Below, piece after piece: positions 9,043 through 17,971 of a DNA stretch of 64,000 bases. Each line of letters opens with the position of its first letter. The stretch's first letter is position 1. The stretch is taken from assembly GCA_046329495.1 (NCBI GenBank), contig JAXLUO010000010.1, positions 1 through 64,000 of the forward strand. Direction: 5' to 3'. Both the position numbers and the translations under genes were made by a program. Under the pieces are notes generated by a model. That model did not search any database and was not told the origin of the DNA. It worked only from the letters and a program-made list of their open reading frames with translations. The DNA is from Bog-950 sp046329495 (GTDB lineage: Bacteria > Bacteroidota > Bacteroidia > Chitinophagales > LD1).

Positions 9043-11019
9043 ATGGCACAGCACACCAATGCCTTGATAAATGAATCAAGTCCTTACCTTTTGCAACATG
9101 CCCATAACCCGGTTAATTGGATGGGCTGGCACGACGACGCCTGGCAACAAGCCAACCAGCAGGACAAACTGGTTATAGTTTCCATTGGCTACTCCGCTTG
9201 CCATTGGTGCCATGTAATGGAACACGAAAGTTTTGAAGATGCTGAAGTGGCACGTATAATGAACGAGCACTTTATCAGCATTAAGGTTGACCGTGAAGAA
9301 CGGCCGGATGTAGACCAGATTTATATGGATGCCTGTCAACTGATAAGCGGCAGAGGGGGATGGCCATTAAATGCAATCGCGTTGCCCGATGGTCGACCGG
9401 TATATGCAGGTACCTACTACCCGAAAGACAACTGGAAACAACTGCTTGCTTATTTTGTAGACTACTGGAGGAATAAGCGGGAGGAAGCACTGGAGCGCGC
9501 CACCAACATTACCAATCACCTTAAGGTGATGGACGTGATTGAACCCAAAGATGAAAGCGCTGATTTCAGCACAGGACATCGGGTTACCATGTTCGAAAAG
9601 TTCAGAGCCACCTGGGATTTTGAGTTGGGTGGCCGTAGCGGAGCGCCTAAATTCCCAATGCCCGTAAACCTACGCTACCTGCTAACGAATTACTATTACA
9701 CCAATAATAAAATTGCTTTACAGGCAGCTACCGTTACGCTGGATGCCATGATGAATGGTGGATTGTATGATCAGGTGGGTGGAGGATTCGCCCGGTATAG
9801 CGTAGATGCACTTTGGGAGATACCGCACTTTGAGAAGATGCTGTATGATAATGCACAATTGGTTTCGGCCTACAGCGAAGCCTACCGTTTAACCCAAAAC
9901 GAGCGCTACAAAGATGTTGTATACGATACCCTTGCCTTTGTGGAGCGCGAATTAAGCGATAGCTCGGGTGGTTTTTACTCAGCATTGGATGCCGATAGCG
10001 AAGGACATGAAGGCAAATATTATGTTTGGCAGTACCAAGAGCTACAGGATTTACTTGGGGAAGATTTCGAAGCTTTTTGCACGGTTTTCAATGTGAGCAG
10101 GGAGGGCAATTTTGAGGGTACGAACCACTTAACACGCAAACCCGGCACCACACATCCTAAACTAAAAACCTGGATAGAACGGCTATTACACAAACGCTCG
10201 GAGCGCATAAGGCCGGGATTGGACGATAAGATACTTACGTCCTGGAACGCACTTATGCTGAGCGGTTATTGCGATGCTTATAAAGCCTTTGGCGAAAAGC
10301 GCTTTTTAGAACGTGCCCTGCAATGTGCCCTGTTCATTCAGCAAATGCAATTGCAAACCGATTATAGCCTCTACAGAAGTTATAAAAATGGTAAAAGCAC
10401 AATCAGTGGTTTTTTGGAAGATTACGCCTTTACATGTGAAGCTTTTATCAGTTTATATGAAATCACATTTAACGAGGACTGGCTGCATCAGGCTAAGGAA
10501 CTTGCCGCCTTTGCCATTCAACATTTCTACAATGTAAACACAGGCCTGTTCTTCTACACTTCGATAAATGATGCACCACTGATAGCCCGGAAAACCGAGA
10601 CCTCCGACAATGTAATACCATCTTCTAACTCTGTGATGATGAAATGCTTATATACTCTGGGACTTTTGTTCGAAAAACCGGACTGGATAGAAAAGGCCGA
10701 GAGGGCCAGTGGATTACTGAAGGAACATATAACAGGCTATACACCGTTTTATGCCAATTGGGCCATGCTTACCGATTGGCTGATAGAGGAACCTAAACAA
10801 GTAGCCATTAGCGGCCCTGATGCCTTACAATATGCGCAGGAACTACACAAACCGTTTAGGCCCGATCTATTGATTTTCGGATCAACGGGCCCCAGCATGC
10901 TACCCTTATTGAGTAATAAATACCAGCTTAATACCACGCAGGGATTTGTTTGCCAACATAAAACATGTAGCCTGCCCTTAAATAGCGTTAAGCAAATATT
11001 CACTCAATTGGCTAATTAA
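9043..11019 (+). CDS. YyaL/DUF255 thioredoxin domain-containing protein
   Basis: A 658-residue cytosolic protein of the YyaL/SPATA20 family. The N-terminal thioredoxin-like domain (1-170) starts with the family signature NALINESSPYLLQHAHNPVNW and has a C53-H-W-C56 redox motif. The rest is an alpha/alpha toroid related to N-acylglucosamine 2-epimerase/cellobiose epimerases (GGFARYSVDALWEIPHFEKM, GGLYDQVGGG). Length is normal for the family (about 650-700). The family's biochemical role is poorly defined. It is monocistronic with its own promoter. Confidence 0.93.
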   Translation: MAQHTNALINESSPYLLQHAHNPVNWMGWHDDAWQQANQQDKLVIVSIGYSACHWCHVMEHESFEDAEVARIMNEHFISIKVDREERPDVDQIYMDACQLISGRGGWPLNAIALPDGRPVYAGTYYPKDNWKQLLAYFVDYWRNKREEALERATNITNHLKVMDVIEPKDESADFSTGHRVTMFEKFRATWDFELGGRSGAPKFPMPVNLRYLLTNYYYTNNKIALQAATVTLDAMMNGGLYDQVGGGFARYSVDALWEIPHFEKMLYDNAQLVSAYSEAYRLTQNERYKDVVYDTLAFVERELSDSSGGFYSALDADSEGHEGKYYVWQYQELQDLLGEDFEAFCTVFNVSREGNFEGTNHLTRKPGTTHPKLKTWIERLLHKRSERIRPGLDDKILTSWNALMLSGYCDAYKAFGEKRFLERALQCALFIQQMQLQTDYSLYRSYKNGKSTISGFLEDYAFTCEAFISLYEITFNEDWLHQAKELAAFAIQHFYNVNTGLFFYTSINDAPLIARKTETSDNVIPSSNSVMMKCLYTLGLLFEKPDWIEKAERASGLLKEHITGYTPFYANWAMLTDWLIEEPKQVAISGPDALQYAQELHKPFRPDLLIFGSTGPSMLPLLSNKYQLNTTQGFVCQHKTCSLPLNSVKQIFTQLAN

Positions 11020-11096
11020 CAGCCAATTACGTCATTAATCGTAGAACTTTGAACATTTCAGCGGGCAACGGGTTTTTATTTTATTTAGACTTCATC

Positions 11097-11104
11097 TAAA
11101 TTTG
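11097..11104 (+). promoter_or_regulatory. -7 promoter element TAAATTTG
   Basis: Exact TAnnTTTG match, 10 bases before the GTG at 11114. It overlaps the alternative TTG start at 11102, which argues that translation begins at the GTG. Confidence 0.5.
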
Positions 11105-11113
11105 CCCCTCAAC

Positions 11114-11437
11114 GTGAGCGAAGCAAGAACTGAATCGGATATTAAGAATGCTGTAATAGAGGTATTGAAAACTGTTTTCGACCCCGAGATTCCGGTTAAC
11201 ATTTATGATTTAGGCCTTATTTACGAGGTTAATGTATTTCCCGACCATGCAGTAGAGGTTGTAATGACCTTAACTTCACCTAACTGCCCTGCAGCGGCGT
11301 CGATGCCTGCTGAAGTTGAACAAAAGGCGAAGGCAGTGGAAGGAGTAAAAGATGTAACATTGGAACTGGTTTTCGACCCACCCTGGAATCAGGAAATGAT
11401 GAGCGAAGAAGCAAAACTTGAATTAGGATTTATGTAA
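11114..11437 (+). CDS. MIP18/DUF59 family iron-sulfur assembly protein (SufT-like)
   Basis: A 107-residue MIP18-family protein (PaaD/SufT fold). Motifs: VLKTVFDPEIPVNIYDLGLIY, then MTLTSPNCPAAASMPAEVE with the conserved cysteine, and LVFDPPWNQEMMSEEAKLELG at the C-terminus. Members assist maturation of Fe-S proteins. Complex I, encoded elsewhere in this window, would be a plausible client, but that link is inference. GTG at 11114 is chosen because the longer TTG option overlaps a consensus -7 promoter element. No other suf genes are adjacent. Confidence 0.88.
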   Translation: MSEARTESDIKNAVIEVLKTVFDPEIPVNIYDLGLIYEVNVFPDHAVEVVMTLTSPNCPAAASMPAEVEQKAKAVEGVKDVTLELVFDPPWNQEMMSEEAKLELGFM

Positions 11438-11537
11438 CAAATGTCATCAAGTTTAAACACCCAATCACTTAATATCGCATAACCAAAGAATTGAAATAAC
11501 TCATAACTCTAAACTCTCTAACTCAAAACTAAAAAAT

Positions 11538-11954
11538 ATGTATCCTGCAGAATTAGTAGCCCCTATGAAAGCCGACTTAACCGGTGTTGGATTTACCGAA
11601 TTATTAACTGCGGCCGACGTAGATATTGCTTTAACACAAACACAGGGAACTGTATTCCTGGTTTTTAATTCCGTATGCGGTTGTGCAGCAGGTGCGGCTC
11701 GTCCGGGTATTAAAATGGCTGTTAAGCAAAGCAGCAAGTTGCCTACCAAAATGGTAGCCGCATTTGCCGGTGTAGATAAGGAAGCAGTTACACGTGCTCG
11801 CGAATACACGGCTCCTTATCCCCCATCATCACCAAGCATGGCCTTGTTTAAGGATGGCAAATTGGTGCACTTCATCGAGCGTCATCAGATTGAAGGTAAC
11901 AGCGCTGAAGCTATTGCAGGCCACCTGCAAAAGGTATTCGAACACTTCTGCTAA
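11538..11954 (+). CDS. BrxA/BrxB family bacilliredoxin
   Basis: A 138-residue thioredoxin-fold protein. Family start MYPAELVAPMKADLTGVGF and the redox motif C47-G48-C49 in NSVCGCAAGAARPG identify a bacilliredoxin (DUF1094/YphP). In Firmicutes these remove bacillithiol from proteins; Bacteroidota carry homologues too. The C-terminal APYPPSSPSMALFKDGKLVHFIERH is also conserved. It lies 100 bases after the MIP18 gene in the same direction. The intergenic stretch is A-rich and shows no clear promoter. Confidence 0.92.
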   Translation: MYPAELVAPMKADLTGVGFTELLTAADVDIALTQTQGTVFLVFNSVCGCAAGAARPGIKMAVKQSSKLPTKMVAAFAGVDKEAVTRAREYTAPYPPSSPSMALFKDGKLVHFIERHQIEGNSAEAIAGHLQKVFEHFC

Positions 11955-11970
11955 TCACAGTAGCTGTATA

Positions 11971-12483
11971 CTATAGCTTATCGGGGTCATCTTTCCAGAA
12001 GGACCACCACTTTGATTTTGTACTTTCGGTAACCTCAGCAATTTGTTGTTGATACCAGGGCTCAGTGAGCTTTACAGCATTAATTAGTATTTGGGCTAAT
12101 TCTATTGGCGGACCCTGTGATTGCTCTCCATATACTACACGGAATGAATAATCAACTGCGCCATCATTACCGTTAAAGATGATCGTCATGCGACATTCGG
12201 TACCAATGCGTTGGGGCATTTTAATAACCCCGGCATACTGAAAGAGGTTTTCGTCAACAGTCATCATTAATGCATCAAAATGCCCATCGCGCGAAATACC
12301 GGTCATAAGGGGAAGTTCCTTCTCATGCTGGCCGCCATCCCCTTTACGATGAATGTTACCGTTTTTCTCTAACAGAATAAAAAGGGTGGTTTTATCGCCA
12401 ATTTCAAGTGTTATAAGTGTTTTATCTATCAGGTGTTTAGTAAACATCAGGCCTTCTTTAACGGTTTGAATGTAATTATTCAC
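11971..12483 (-). CDS. Conserved hypothetical protein (170 aa)
   Basis: No family recognised. A soluble, mixed alpha/beta protein without signal peptide or membrane segment; the C-terminus is tryptophan- and lysine-rich (TKSKWWSFWKDDPDKL). Base composition and codon use match the neighbours, and the frame is uninterrupted, so it is very likely a real gene. It converges on the bacilliredoxin gene with a 16-base spacer. Confidence 0.7.
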   Translation of the reverse strand: MNNYIQTVKEGLMFTKHLIDKTLITLEIGDKTTLFILLEKNGNIHRKGDGGQHEKELPLMTGISRDGHFDALMMTVDENLFQYAGVIKMPQRIGTECRMTIIFNGNDGAVDYSFRVVYGEQSQGPPIELAQILINAVKLTEPWYQQQIAEVTESTKSKWWSFWKDDPDKL

Positions 12484-12596
12484 ATCTAATTTGACACCTA
12501 TTTTAATCGACCGAAAAAAAATTTTGCCGTTAATTATTATTTTCTATTCTTGCATCGATGCCTTAGGGCACCTTTGTTTATAATCAACTAATTAGC

Positions 12597-12974
12597 ATGG
12601 CCCGTAAGCAATATACTCTCGAATACATCATACATTCTTCTCCTGCCATTTTGTTCGAATTTTTAACTCAACCTTCGAACCTGGCCCAGTGGTTTGCTGA
12701 CTATTGCGATTCGCAGGGTGAGATCTACATTTTCGGCTGGGGTGGTTCGTATCAGCGCGCCAAACAGTTGGAAATGGTAGAAGATGACAATGTGAAATAT
12801 AAGTGGGAAGACAGCCCCAAAAACGAGTTTTTCGGCTTCCGCGTTTATAAATCTGAAATCAGCAACGAAACCATCCTGGAAGTAACCGATTTTGCCGAAG
12901 CCAAGGAAATTAAAGAGCAATCTTTCCTTTGGGACAAGCAAATTGAAGATTTGAAGCACGCCATTGGTGCATAG
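12597..12974 (+). CDS. START-like/SRPBCC domain protein
   Basis: A 125-residue protein of the START-like (AHSA1-related) fold seen in Bacteroidota. YTLEYIIHSSPAILFEFLTQPSNLAQWFA is the typical first strand-helix unit that forms the hydrophobic pocket, and the C-terminal helix begins near FLWDKQIEDLKHAIG. Function unknown. It sits 37 bases upstream of the LptF/G-family gene and may be co-transcribed with it. The ATG at 12597 gives the full first strand. Confidence 0.82.
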   Translation: MARKQYTLEYIIHSSPAILFEFLTQPSNLAQWFADYCDSQGEIYIFGWGGSYQRAKQLEMVEDDNVKYKWEDSPKNEFFGFRVYKSEISNETILEVTDFAEAKEIKEQSFLWDKQIEDLKHAIGA

Positions 12975-13011
12975 CACAATGCCTTTTCTACCTTAGCGTT
13001 TAGTAACGCAG

Positions 13012-14445
13012 ATGAAGAAGATTGACAAACTTGTTCTTAAAAACTTTGTTGGCCCCTTCATCCTCACCTTCTTTATTGCCCAGTTTGTACTGGTTATGCA
13101 ATTTTTATGGAAGTATGTGGATGACCTGGTGGGCAAGGGTTTAAGTACAGGTATTCTTTTGGAACTGCTGGTATACGCCTCAGCGCGACTGGTCCCTTTA
13201 GCACTTCCCCTGGCAGTTCTCCTTTCTTCTATTATGACCTTTGGTGCCTTTGGTGAGAACTACGAGTTAACAGCTGTAAAATCTGCAGGCACTTCGCTAT
13301 TGCGCTTTATGCGCGCTTTAATTATTGGCGTAACCGGTATTGGCATTTTTGCTTTTGTGTTCTCCAACTACATGTTGCCCAAGGCAAACCTTAAATTTGG
13401 TGCGCTCCTCTATGATATCCGCCATCAAAAGCCGACGGTTGCATTAAAACCGGGCATTTTTTATGCAGGAATAGATGGTTTTTACATTAAGGTAGGTAGC
13501 AAGGACGATGAAACCAACACACTTTACAACATTACCGTTTACGACCATACCAGCGGCCACGGTAATGACCATGTGATTACAGCAGAGAAAGGCACTATGA
13601 CACAGGACGAGCAAGCCCTGGCATTAACCTTAAAACTTGAAAATGGACATCAATATCGTGAAGTAGATCCTAAAGATCCAAAGGAGAATAATTACGAAAT
13701 GGTAAGCACCTCTTTCAAATCCTGGGAAAAGCGTTTCGACCTTTCGCAATTTAAACTGGCCCGTACCGATGAAAGCTTTTTTAAGGACCTGAAACAAATG
13801 CTTGATTTAAACCAGTTACAGCATCAGATTGACACAATAAAAATGGATGAGGACAAGTTGATTGCGGGGCATGCGGCCAACCTACACGATCACATCAACC
13901 TGAAGCGGTATAATCTGGATAGCTTGCCCCTACCTAAAACATCTGCTACCGATGCAAAGGATATAGCCCAGTTGCTGGATGCATACAACACCAATGATCG
14001 CATACAAATTATGGAACGTGCTATGACCGAAGCACGCAACGTAAAGAACTTTACGGATGTAGTGGCGAAACAGTTGGAATACAAAGACCGCGAACTTACG
14101 TCCTATGCTGTAGAGGTGCACCGTAAGTTTACCCTTTCGGTTGCTTGTTTGGTGTTGTTCTTCATAGGTGCGCCATTAGGGTCCATCATACGTAAAGGTG
14201 GATTGGGCTGGCCTTTATTCTATAGCGTGTTATTCTTCATCCTGTATCACGTTACCTCCATTATTGGCGAAAAACTTACAGAGAACAATGTATTAACCAC
14301 GTTTGGCGGTATGTGGCTTTCCACCTTCATACTATTCCCGCTGGGCTTGTTTTTAACCCTTAAAGCAACACAGGATTCCAAGCTTTATAGTTTTGATTAC
14401 TACAAACAACTATTCAGTCGTTTTACTCAAAAGAGTGCCGCTTAG
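13012..14445 (+). CDS. LptF/LptG family permease (LPS export)
   Basis: A 477-residue inner-membrane protein of the YjgP/YjgQ family. Six membrane helices are visible as two triplets: residues about 10-125 (FVGPFILTFFIAQFVLVMQFLWKY and ALPLAVLLSSIMTFG) and 375-465 (LVLFFIGAPLGSIIRKGGLGW, a family signature). Between them lies a periplasmic beta-jellyroll region followed by a helical, charged insert (about 255-350) that makes it longer than the about 360 residues of proteobacterial LptF. With LptB and its partner it would extract LPS and pass it to LptC/A. Which of F or G cannot be told. Confidence 0.88.
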   Translation: MKKIDKLVLKNFVGPFILTFFIAQFVLVMQFLWKYVDDLVGKGLSTGILLELLVYASARLVPLALPLAVLLSSIMTFGAFGENYELTAVKSAGTSLLRFMRALIIGVTGIGIFAFVFSNYMLPKANLKFGALLYDIRHQKPTVALKPGIFYAGIDGFYIKVGSKDDETNTLYNITVYDHTSGHGNDHVITAEKGTMTQDEQALALTLKLENGHQYREVDPKDPKENNYEMVSTSFKSWEKRFDLSQFKLARTDESFFKDLKQMLDLNQLQHQIDTIKMDEDKLIAGHAANLHDHINLKRYNLDSLPLPKTSATDAKDIAQLLDAYNTNDRIQIMERAMTEARNVKNFTDVVAKQLEYKDRELTSYAVEVHRKFTLSVACLVLFFIGAPLGSIIRKGGLGWPLFYSVLFFILYHVTSIIGEKLTENNVLTTFGGMWLSTFILFPLGLFLTLKATQDSKLYSFDYYKQLFSRFTQKSAA

Positions 14446-15095
14446 TGAAAGACTTTATAAAGCAAAACCGGTTATTCCTTATTCTTTACCTGCTGTTTCT
14501 GGTAATAGGTGGTATAATACTGGCTCGTTTCGAAAAAGGGGATGAAATCCTCTATTTTAACCAACTGCACACCTCCACGTTCGACTTTATATTCACCTAC
14601 TTTACGCAGTTGGCCGAAGCACCGGCTATTATTTTCCTTGTTATTCTGCTCAGCGCCTATCGTTTAGGTAACGGGCTGTTACTCGGCATCAATGCGCTAT
14701 TAGTATTATTGGCCACAGCTTTTTTAAAACAGGTTGTATTTGCGTCGCAGGTGCGCCCATCTGTATTTTTTGAAGGTAAGCAGCAACTTAATTTTGTACA
14801 GGGGTTACCTATATTACATCAACATAGCTTTCCATCCGGGCATACTGCCGGTGCTTTTGCTATGTTTTTCCTTATTAGCTTAATGCTTAGTAACAAGCGA
14901 TGGAGCATAGCCTGTTTTATACTGGCCCTGGGGGTAGGTGTATCGCGGGTTTATTTGCTTCAACACTTTTTCCGCGATGTGTATTTCGGTTCCCTTGTTG
15001 CGGTTGTAGTAACTTCAATTTTCTGGTTAACCTTCGTACAGTCGCGCTTTTATGCTAATATCGGCTGGAAAGACAAGGGCTTATTTAACCGATGA
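14445..15095 (+). CDS. PAP2-family phosphatase
   Basis: A 216-residue membrane PAP2 enzyme, probably acting on a lipid phosphate such as lipid A or undecaprenyl pyrophosphate. The three phosphatase motifs are present: KQVVFASQVRP, PSGHTAGAF and SRVYLLQHFFRDV. GTG start at 14445 overlaps the preceding stop by one base (TAGTG), giving tight coupling to the LptF/G gene. The next gene overlaps by four bases. Context suggests lipid A or carrier-lipid remodelling. Confidence 0.92.
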   Translation: MKDFIKQNRLFLILYLLFLVIGGIILARFEKGDEILYFNQLHTSTFDFIFTYFTQLAEAPAIIFLVILLSAYRLGNGLLLGINALLVLLATAFLKQVVFASQVRPSVFFEGKQQLNFVQGLPILHQHSFPSGHTAGAFAMFFLISLMLSNKRWSIACFILALGVGVSRVYLLQHFFRDVYFGSLVAVVVTSIFWLTFVQSRFYANIGWKDKGLFNR

Positions 15096-16732
15096 ACAGA
15101 ATTATACAGCGCCTTACCCAGTTTCCTACCCAATTGCTGTTGATAGCTATTGGTGCGTTGCTGTTCCTGCCCTTCATAGGCAATGTACACCTGTTTGATT
15201 GGGACGAAATAAACTTTGCTGAAAGCGCCCGTGAGATGCTGGTAACAGATAATTGGCGTGTAGTGCAAATAAACTACCAGCCTTTTTACGAAAAGCCTCC
15301 ACTATTTATATGGCTGCAGGCATTAAGCATGCATCAATTTGGTATTAACGAGTACGCGGCGCGATTACCCAATGCTATTGCAGGTATTATAACACTGCTG
15401 GTAGTATTCAACGCCGGCCGAAACATCTATAAATCGCAGTTTGGAGTGTTATGGGCGTTAATGTTCTGCGCATCTATCCTACCACAAATCTACTTTAAAT
15501 CAGGCTTGATAGATCCTGTTTTTAACCTGCTTATCTTTCTTGGCATTTTCTTCCTGTTTAAGGTTACTGCCATCAACGACTTTGAACCGGCCAAAACCAC
15601 ACGTAAAAACAGACGTTATTACCTCTTACTTTCCGGTTTGTTTATTGGCTTGGCGGCACTAACAAAAGGTCCCGTTGCCATTCTGGTTACGGTATTAACT
15701 TCATTGGTTTATTTTATCGTAAACCGCGGTAAACTGAAGCTTGAAATCACCGATTTCGTGGTGTGGGGTATTACCGTTTCCTCTGTAGTAATGATATGGC
15801 TTGGCTTTGAGATAAGAGCAGATGGTATCAGTTTCTTAAAAGAGTTTTACACCTACCAGGTGCGCCTTCTTACCACCAAAGATGCCGGCCACGGAGGGCC
15901 CTTTTACTATCACTTTTTGGTGCTGTTAATCGGCGTATTTCCTGCCTCGGCACTTATGTGGGGGGCCTTCCGAAAAAACCTGCACGACGACCCCGCCCAA
16001 CTTGGCTTTAAACGCTGGATGATCTACCTGCTTTGTGTAGTGCTGGTTATCTTTTCTATAGTTCAAACCAAAATAATCCACTACTCCAGTTTATGCTGGT
16101 ATCCCATCACTTTTCTGGCGGCATACTACCTCAACAACTTGTTTGATGGTAAGATTAAATGGAACTGGAAACAATCAACCCCATTGCTGATATTGGGCGT
16201 GCTAATTGTAACAGCCTTTACGGGAGGGGTATTCCTAATGCAACGCCAGGATGTGTTTATCAATTATGTAAAAGATCCTTTTGCCGTTGACTGCCTTAAA
16301 GCAAAAGTTATCTGGACACGTAACGACTTGTTTTTTGGCCTTGGCTACATCCTGTGCATCATTATTGCCATTCTGCTAAGTCAAACTAAAAATGTAAAAT
16401 GGGGCACCTATCTATTATTAATTAGCAGCGCTGTATTTATCAATACGTTGATGACCTTAATAATTCCAAGGGTTGAACGATACTCACAAGGTGCGCTTAT
16501 TGAGTTTCTGGAAACAAAACAGCAGGAAAATTGCACCATTCAGCCCGCCTTTTTTAAAAGCTATGCGCACTACTTTTATGCGCGGGTAAAGCCACCGATG
16601 CCAGGCGATACTACCCAAACGGAATATGTAATCACCAAATCTTCGAAGGCTGAACAGGTAATGAAAGATGACGGCCGCCGGCGCGAATTATACCGCAAAA
16701 ACGGCTGGGTATTTATAGTAGTAGATAAATAG
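15092..16732 (+). CDS. ArnT-like glycosyltransferase (GT39/GT83, GT-C fold)
   Basis: A 546-residue polytopic protein. The catalytic acidic pair lies in the first periplasmic loop, FDWDEINFAESAREML (about residues 34-50), followed by WRVVQINYQPFYEKPPLF, hallmarks of the ArnT/PMT superfamily using polyprenyl-phosphate sugars. About 11 membrane segments, then a soluble C-terminal domain. ATGA overlap with the PAP2 gene makes a three-gene operon (LptF/G - PAP2 - GT-C), consistent with modification of lipid A on the periplasmic face. The sugar is unknown. Confidence 0.9.
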   Translation: MNRIIQRLTQFPTQLLLIAIGALLFLPFIGNVHLFDWDEINFAESAREMLVTDNWRVVQINYQPFYEKPPLFIWLQALSMHQFGINEYAARLPNAIAGIITLLVVFNAGRNIYKSQFGVLWALMFCASILPQIYFKSGLIDPVFNLLIFLGIFFLFKVTAINDFEPAKTTRKNRRYYLLLSGLFIGLAALTKGPVAILVTVLTSLVYFIVNRGKLKLEITDFVVWGITVSSVVMIWLGFEIRADGISFLKEFYTYQVRLLTTKDAGHGGPFYYHFLVLLIGVFPASALMWGAFRKNLHDDPAQLGFKRWMIYLLCVVLVIFSIVQTKIIHYSSLCWYPITFLAAYYLNNLFDGKIKWNWKQSTPLLILGVLIVTAFTGGVFLMQRQDVFINYVKDPFAVDCLKAKVIWTRNDLFFGLGYILCIIIAILLSQTKNVKWGTYLLLISSAVFINTLMTLIIPRVERYSQGALIEFLETKQQENCTIQPAFFKSYAHYFYARVKPPMPGDTTQTEYVITKSSKAEQVMKDDGRRRELYRKNGWVFIVVDK

Positions 16733-16733
16733 C

Positions 16734-17111
16734 TTAGGCTGTTTGCTTTTGTTCGCGGTCGTAAAAAGCCCACAACCATAACATCCTCGAAAAACGGAAG
16801 AAAATAGGGCTGAAAATTATCAGCAGCGCAGCATTAATCAATACGTATTCCAGGCTCAGCGATTTCATAAAACCAAAAAACACCCAGGATACGCCGAAAT
16901 TAAAGCCACTAAATGCTACGGTTAAGGCGTAAACCACATACGTACTGCCCCAATAAAAACCGGGTTCGGGGATGAAGTTCAAATTACAGTGCGAGCAATG
17001 ATGATTTGTGGTTAACATCTTGGAGATATTATACGGATTGGGAGATTCGAACACCTTACCCTCGCCGCAACGGGGACATTTACCCCTGAAAAACTGCCAG
17101 AACTTATTCAT
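16734..17111 (-). CDS. DUF983 zinc-ribbon membrane protein
   Basis: A 125-residue DUF983 protein. An N-terminal zinc ribbon (KCPRCGEGKVF, then CSHCNLNF) precedes two membrane helices. An upstream in-frame ATG at 17195 would add 28 residues, but the start at 17111 (MNKFWQFFRGKCPRCG) fits the family and has a consensus -7 element 10 bases upstream. It converges on the ArnT-like gene with one spacer base. Function unknown. Confidence 0.85.
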   Translation of the reverse strand: MNKFWQFFRGKCPRCGEGKVFESPNPYNISKMLTTNHHCSHCNLNFIPEPGFYWGSTYVVYALTVAFSGFNFGVSWVFFGFMKSLSLEYVLINAALLIIFSPIFFRFSRMLWLWAFYDREQKQTA

Positions 17112-17120
17112 AAACGGAAG

Positions 17121-17128
17121 CAAATGTA
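17121..17128 (-). promoter_or_regulatory. -7 promoter element TACATTTG (minus strand)
   Basis: Exact TAnnTTTG match on the minus strand, 10 bases from the ATG at 17111. It supports the shorter DUF983 start, because the longer start would place the promoter inside the gene. Confidence 0.5.
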
Positions 17129-17207
17129 ACGTATCTTCATATGAAAACACGGTGATAAACATCACATTGAAATGATTTCGTTCATCGCATAACATGATGC
17201 GAATGTT

Positions 17208-17215
17208 TATTTTTG
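17208..17215 (+). promoter_or_regulatory. -7 promoter element TATTTTTG
   Basis: Exact TAnnTTTG match, 20 bases before the TTG start of the MgtC-like gene. It diverges from the DUF983 promoter within the same 120-base intergenic region. Confidence 0.5.
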
Positions 17216-17234
17216 GTTAAAACACCCCTGACCA

Positions 17235-17867
17235 TTGGAAAACGAGATCCTGAAACTGGGCATTGCCGCCCTGTTTGGTGCCATTATAGGTTTTGAGCGC
17301 GAATACCGAAGCAAAGCAGCAGGCTTCAGAACTATCACACTTATTACACTTGGTTCTACCCTATTTGTTATCCTGTCGCGCAAAATAGGCGCACCCGGCA
17401 ACCCCGACCGTATTGCCTCCAACATCATCACCGGTATAGGTTTTATTGGTGCCGGTGTAATTTTTAAGGATTCGTTTAGCGTGTCGGGCTTAACCACAGC
17501 AGCATCCATCTGGATAGCGGCAGCTATTGGCATGGCTATAGGCAACGGTGATTATAGCACTGCTACCGTTACCCTTGGCCTGGCGATGATAATACTGGCC
17601 TTGTTTGAACAGGTACAGGATTGGATTGATAACTTCCACCAGGTGCGTAGCTACCGGATTGTATTCCAGCTAAACCATTACGACGAAGAGAAACTTAAAC
17701 TGGAAGAGCATATAAAAGGCAGTAACCTTGGTTTCAGGGTTAAAAAGGTGCTGCGGAATGTGGAAGATGTGACCATCCTTTACGAAGTGGCCGGTGGCAG
17801 CGAATTGCTAAACAAGTTTTCCGATTACCTTATAACCAACAGCCGAATTAAAAGCTTTGATGAATAA
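17235..17867 (+). CDS. MgtC/SapB family membrane protein
   Basis: A 210-residue MgtC-family protein. The signature GAIIGFEREYRSKAAGFRT (residues 15-33) and GLTTAASIWIAAAIGMAIG are clear; four or five membrane helices occupy residues 1-130 and a cytosolic ACT-like C-terminal domain follows. Homologues affect Mg2+ homeostasis or F-ATP synthase. The start is TTG at 17235: an in-frame stop lies two codons upstream and no ATG precedes the conserved helix. Its transcript probably ends in the hairpin at 17900-17923. Confidence 0.9.
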   Translation: MENEILKLGIAALFGAIIGFEREYRSKAAGFRTITLITLGSTLFVILSRKIGAPGNPDRIASNIITGIGFIGAGVIFKDSFSVSGLTTAASIWIAAAIGMAIGNGDYSTATVTLGLAMIILALFEQVQDWIDNFHQVRSYRIVFQLNHYDEEKLKLEEHIKGSNLGFRVKKVLRNVEDVTILYEVAGGSELLNKFSDYLITNSRIKSFDE

Positions 17868-17899
17868 GTTCTCTTTAGGCGTGGCCATTAAACAAAAAA

Positions 17900-17923
17900 A
17901 AACGGGCCTTACAGGACCCGTTT
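17900..17923. terminator. Bidirectional rho-independent terminator
   Basis: Stem AAACGGG (17900-17906) pairs with CCCGTTT (17917-17923). On the minus strand the stem is followed by a run of T (bases 17894-17902 are A on the plus strand), a strong terminator for the secreted-protein gene. On the plus strand it follows the MgtC-like gene but has only a short T run. Confidence 0.75.
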
Positions 17924-17971
17924 AATTGCTTGTTCGTATGCTTTTAAGAATGGCGCTTGTTCGCCTTTATT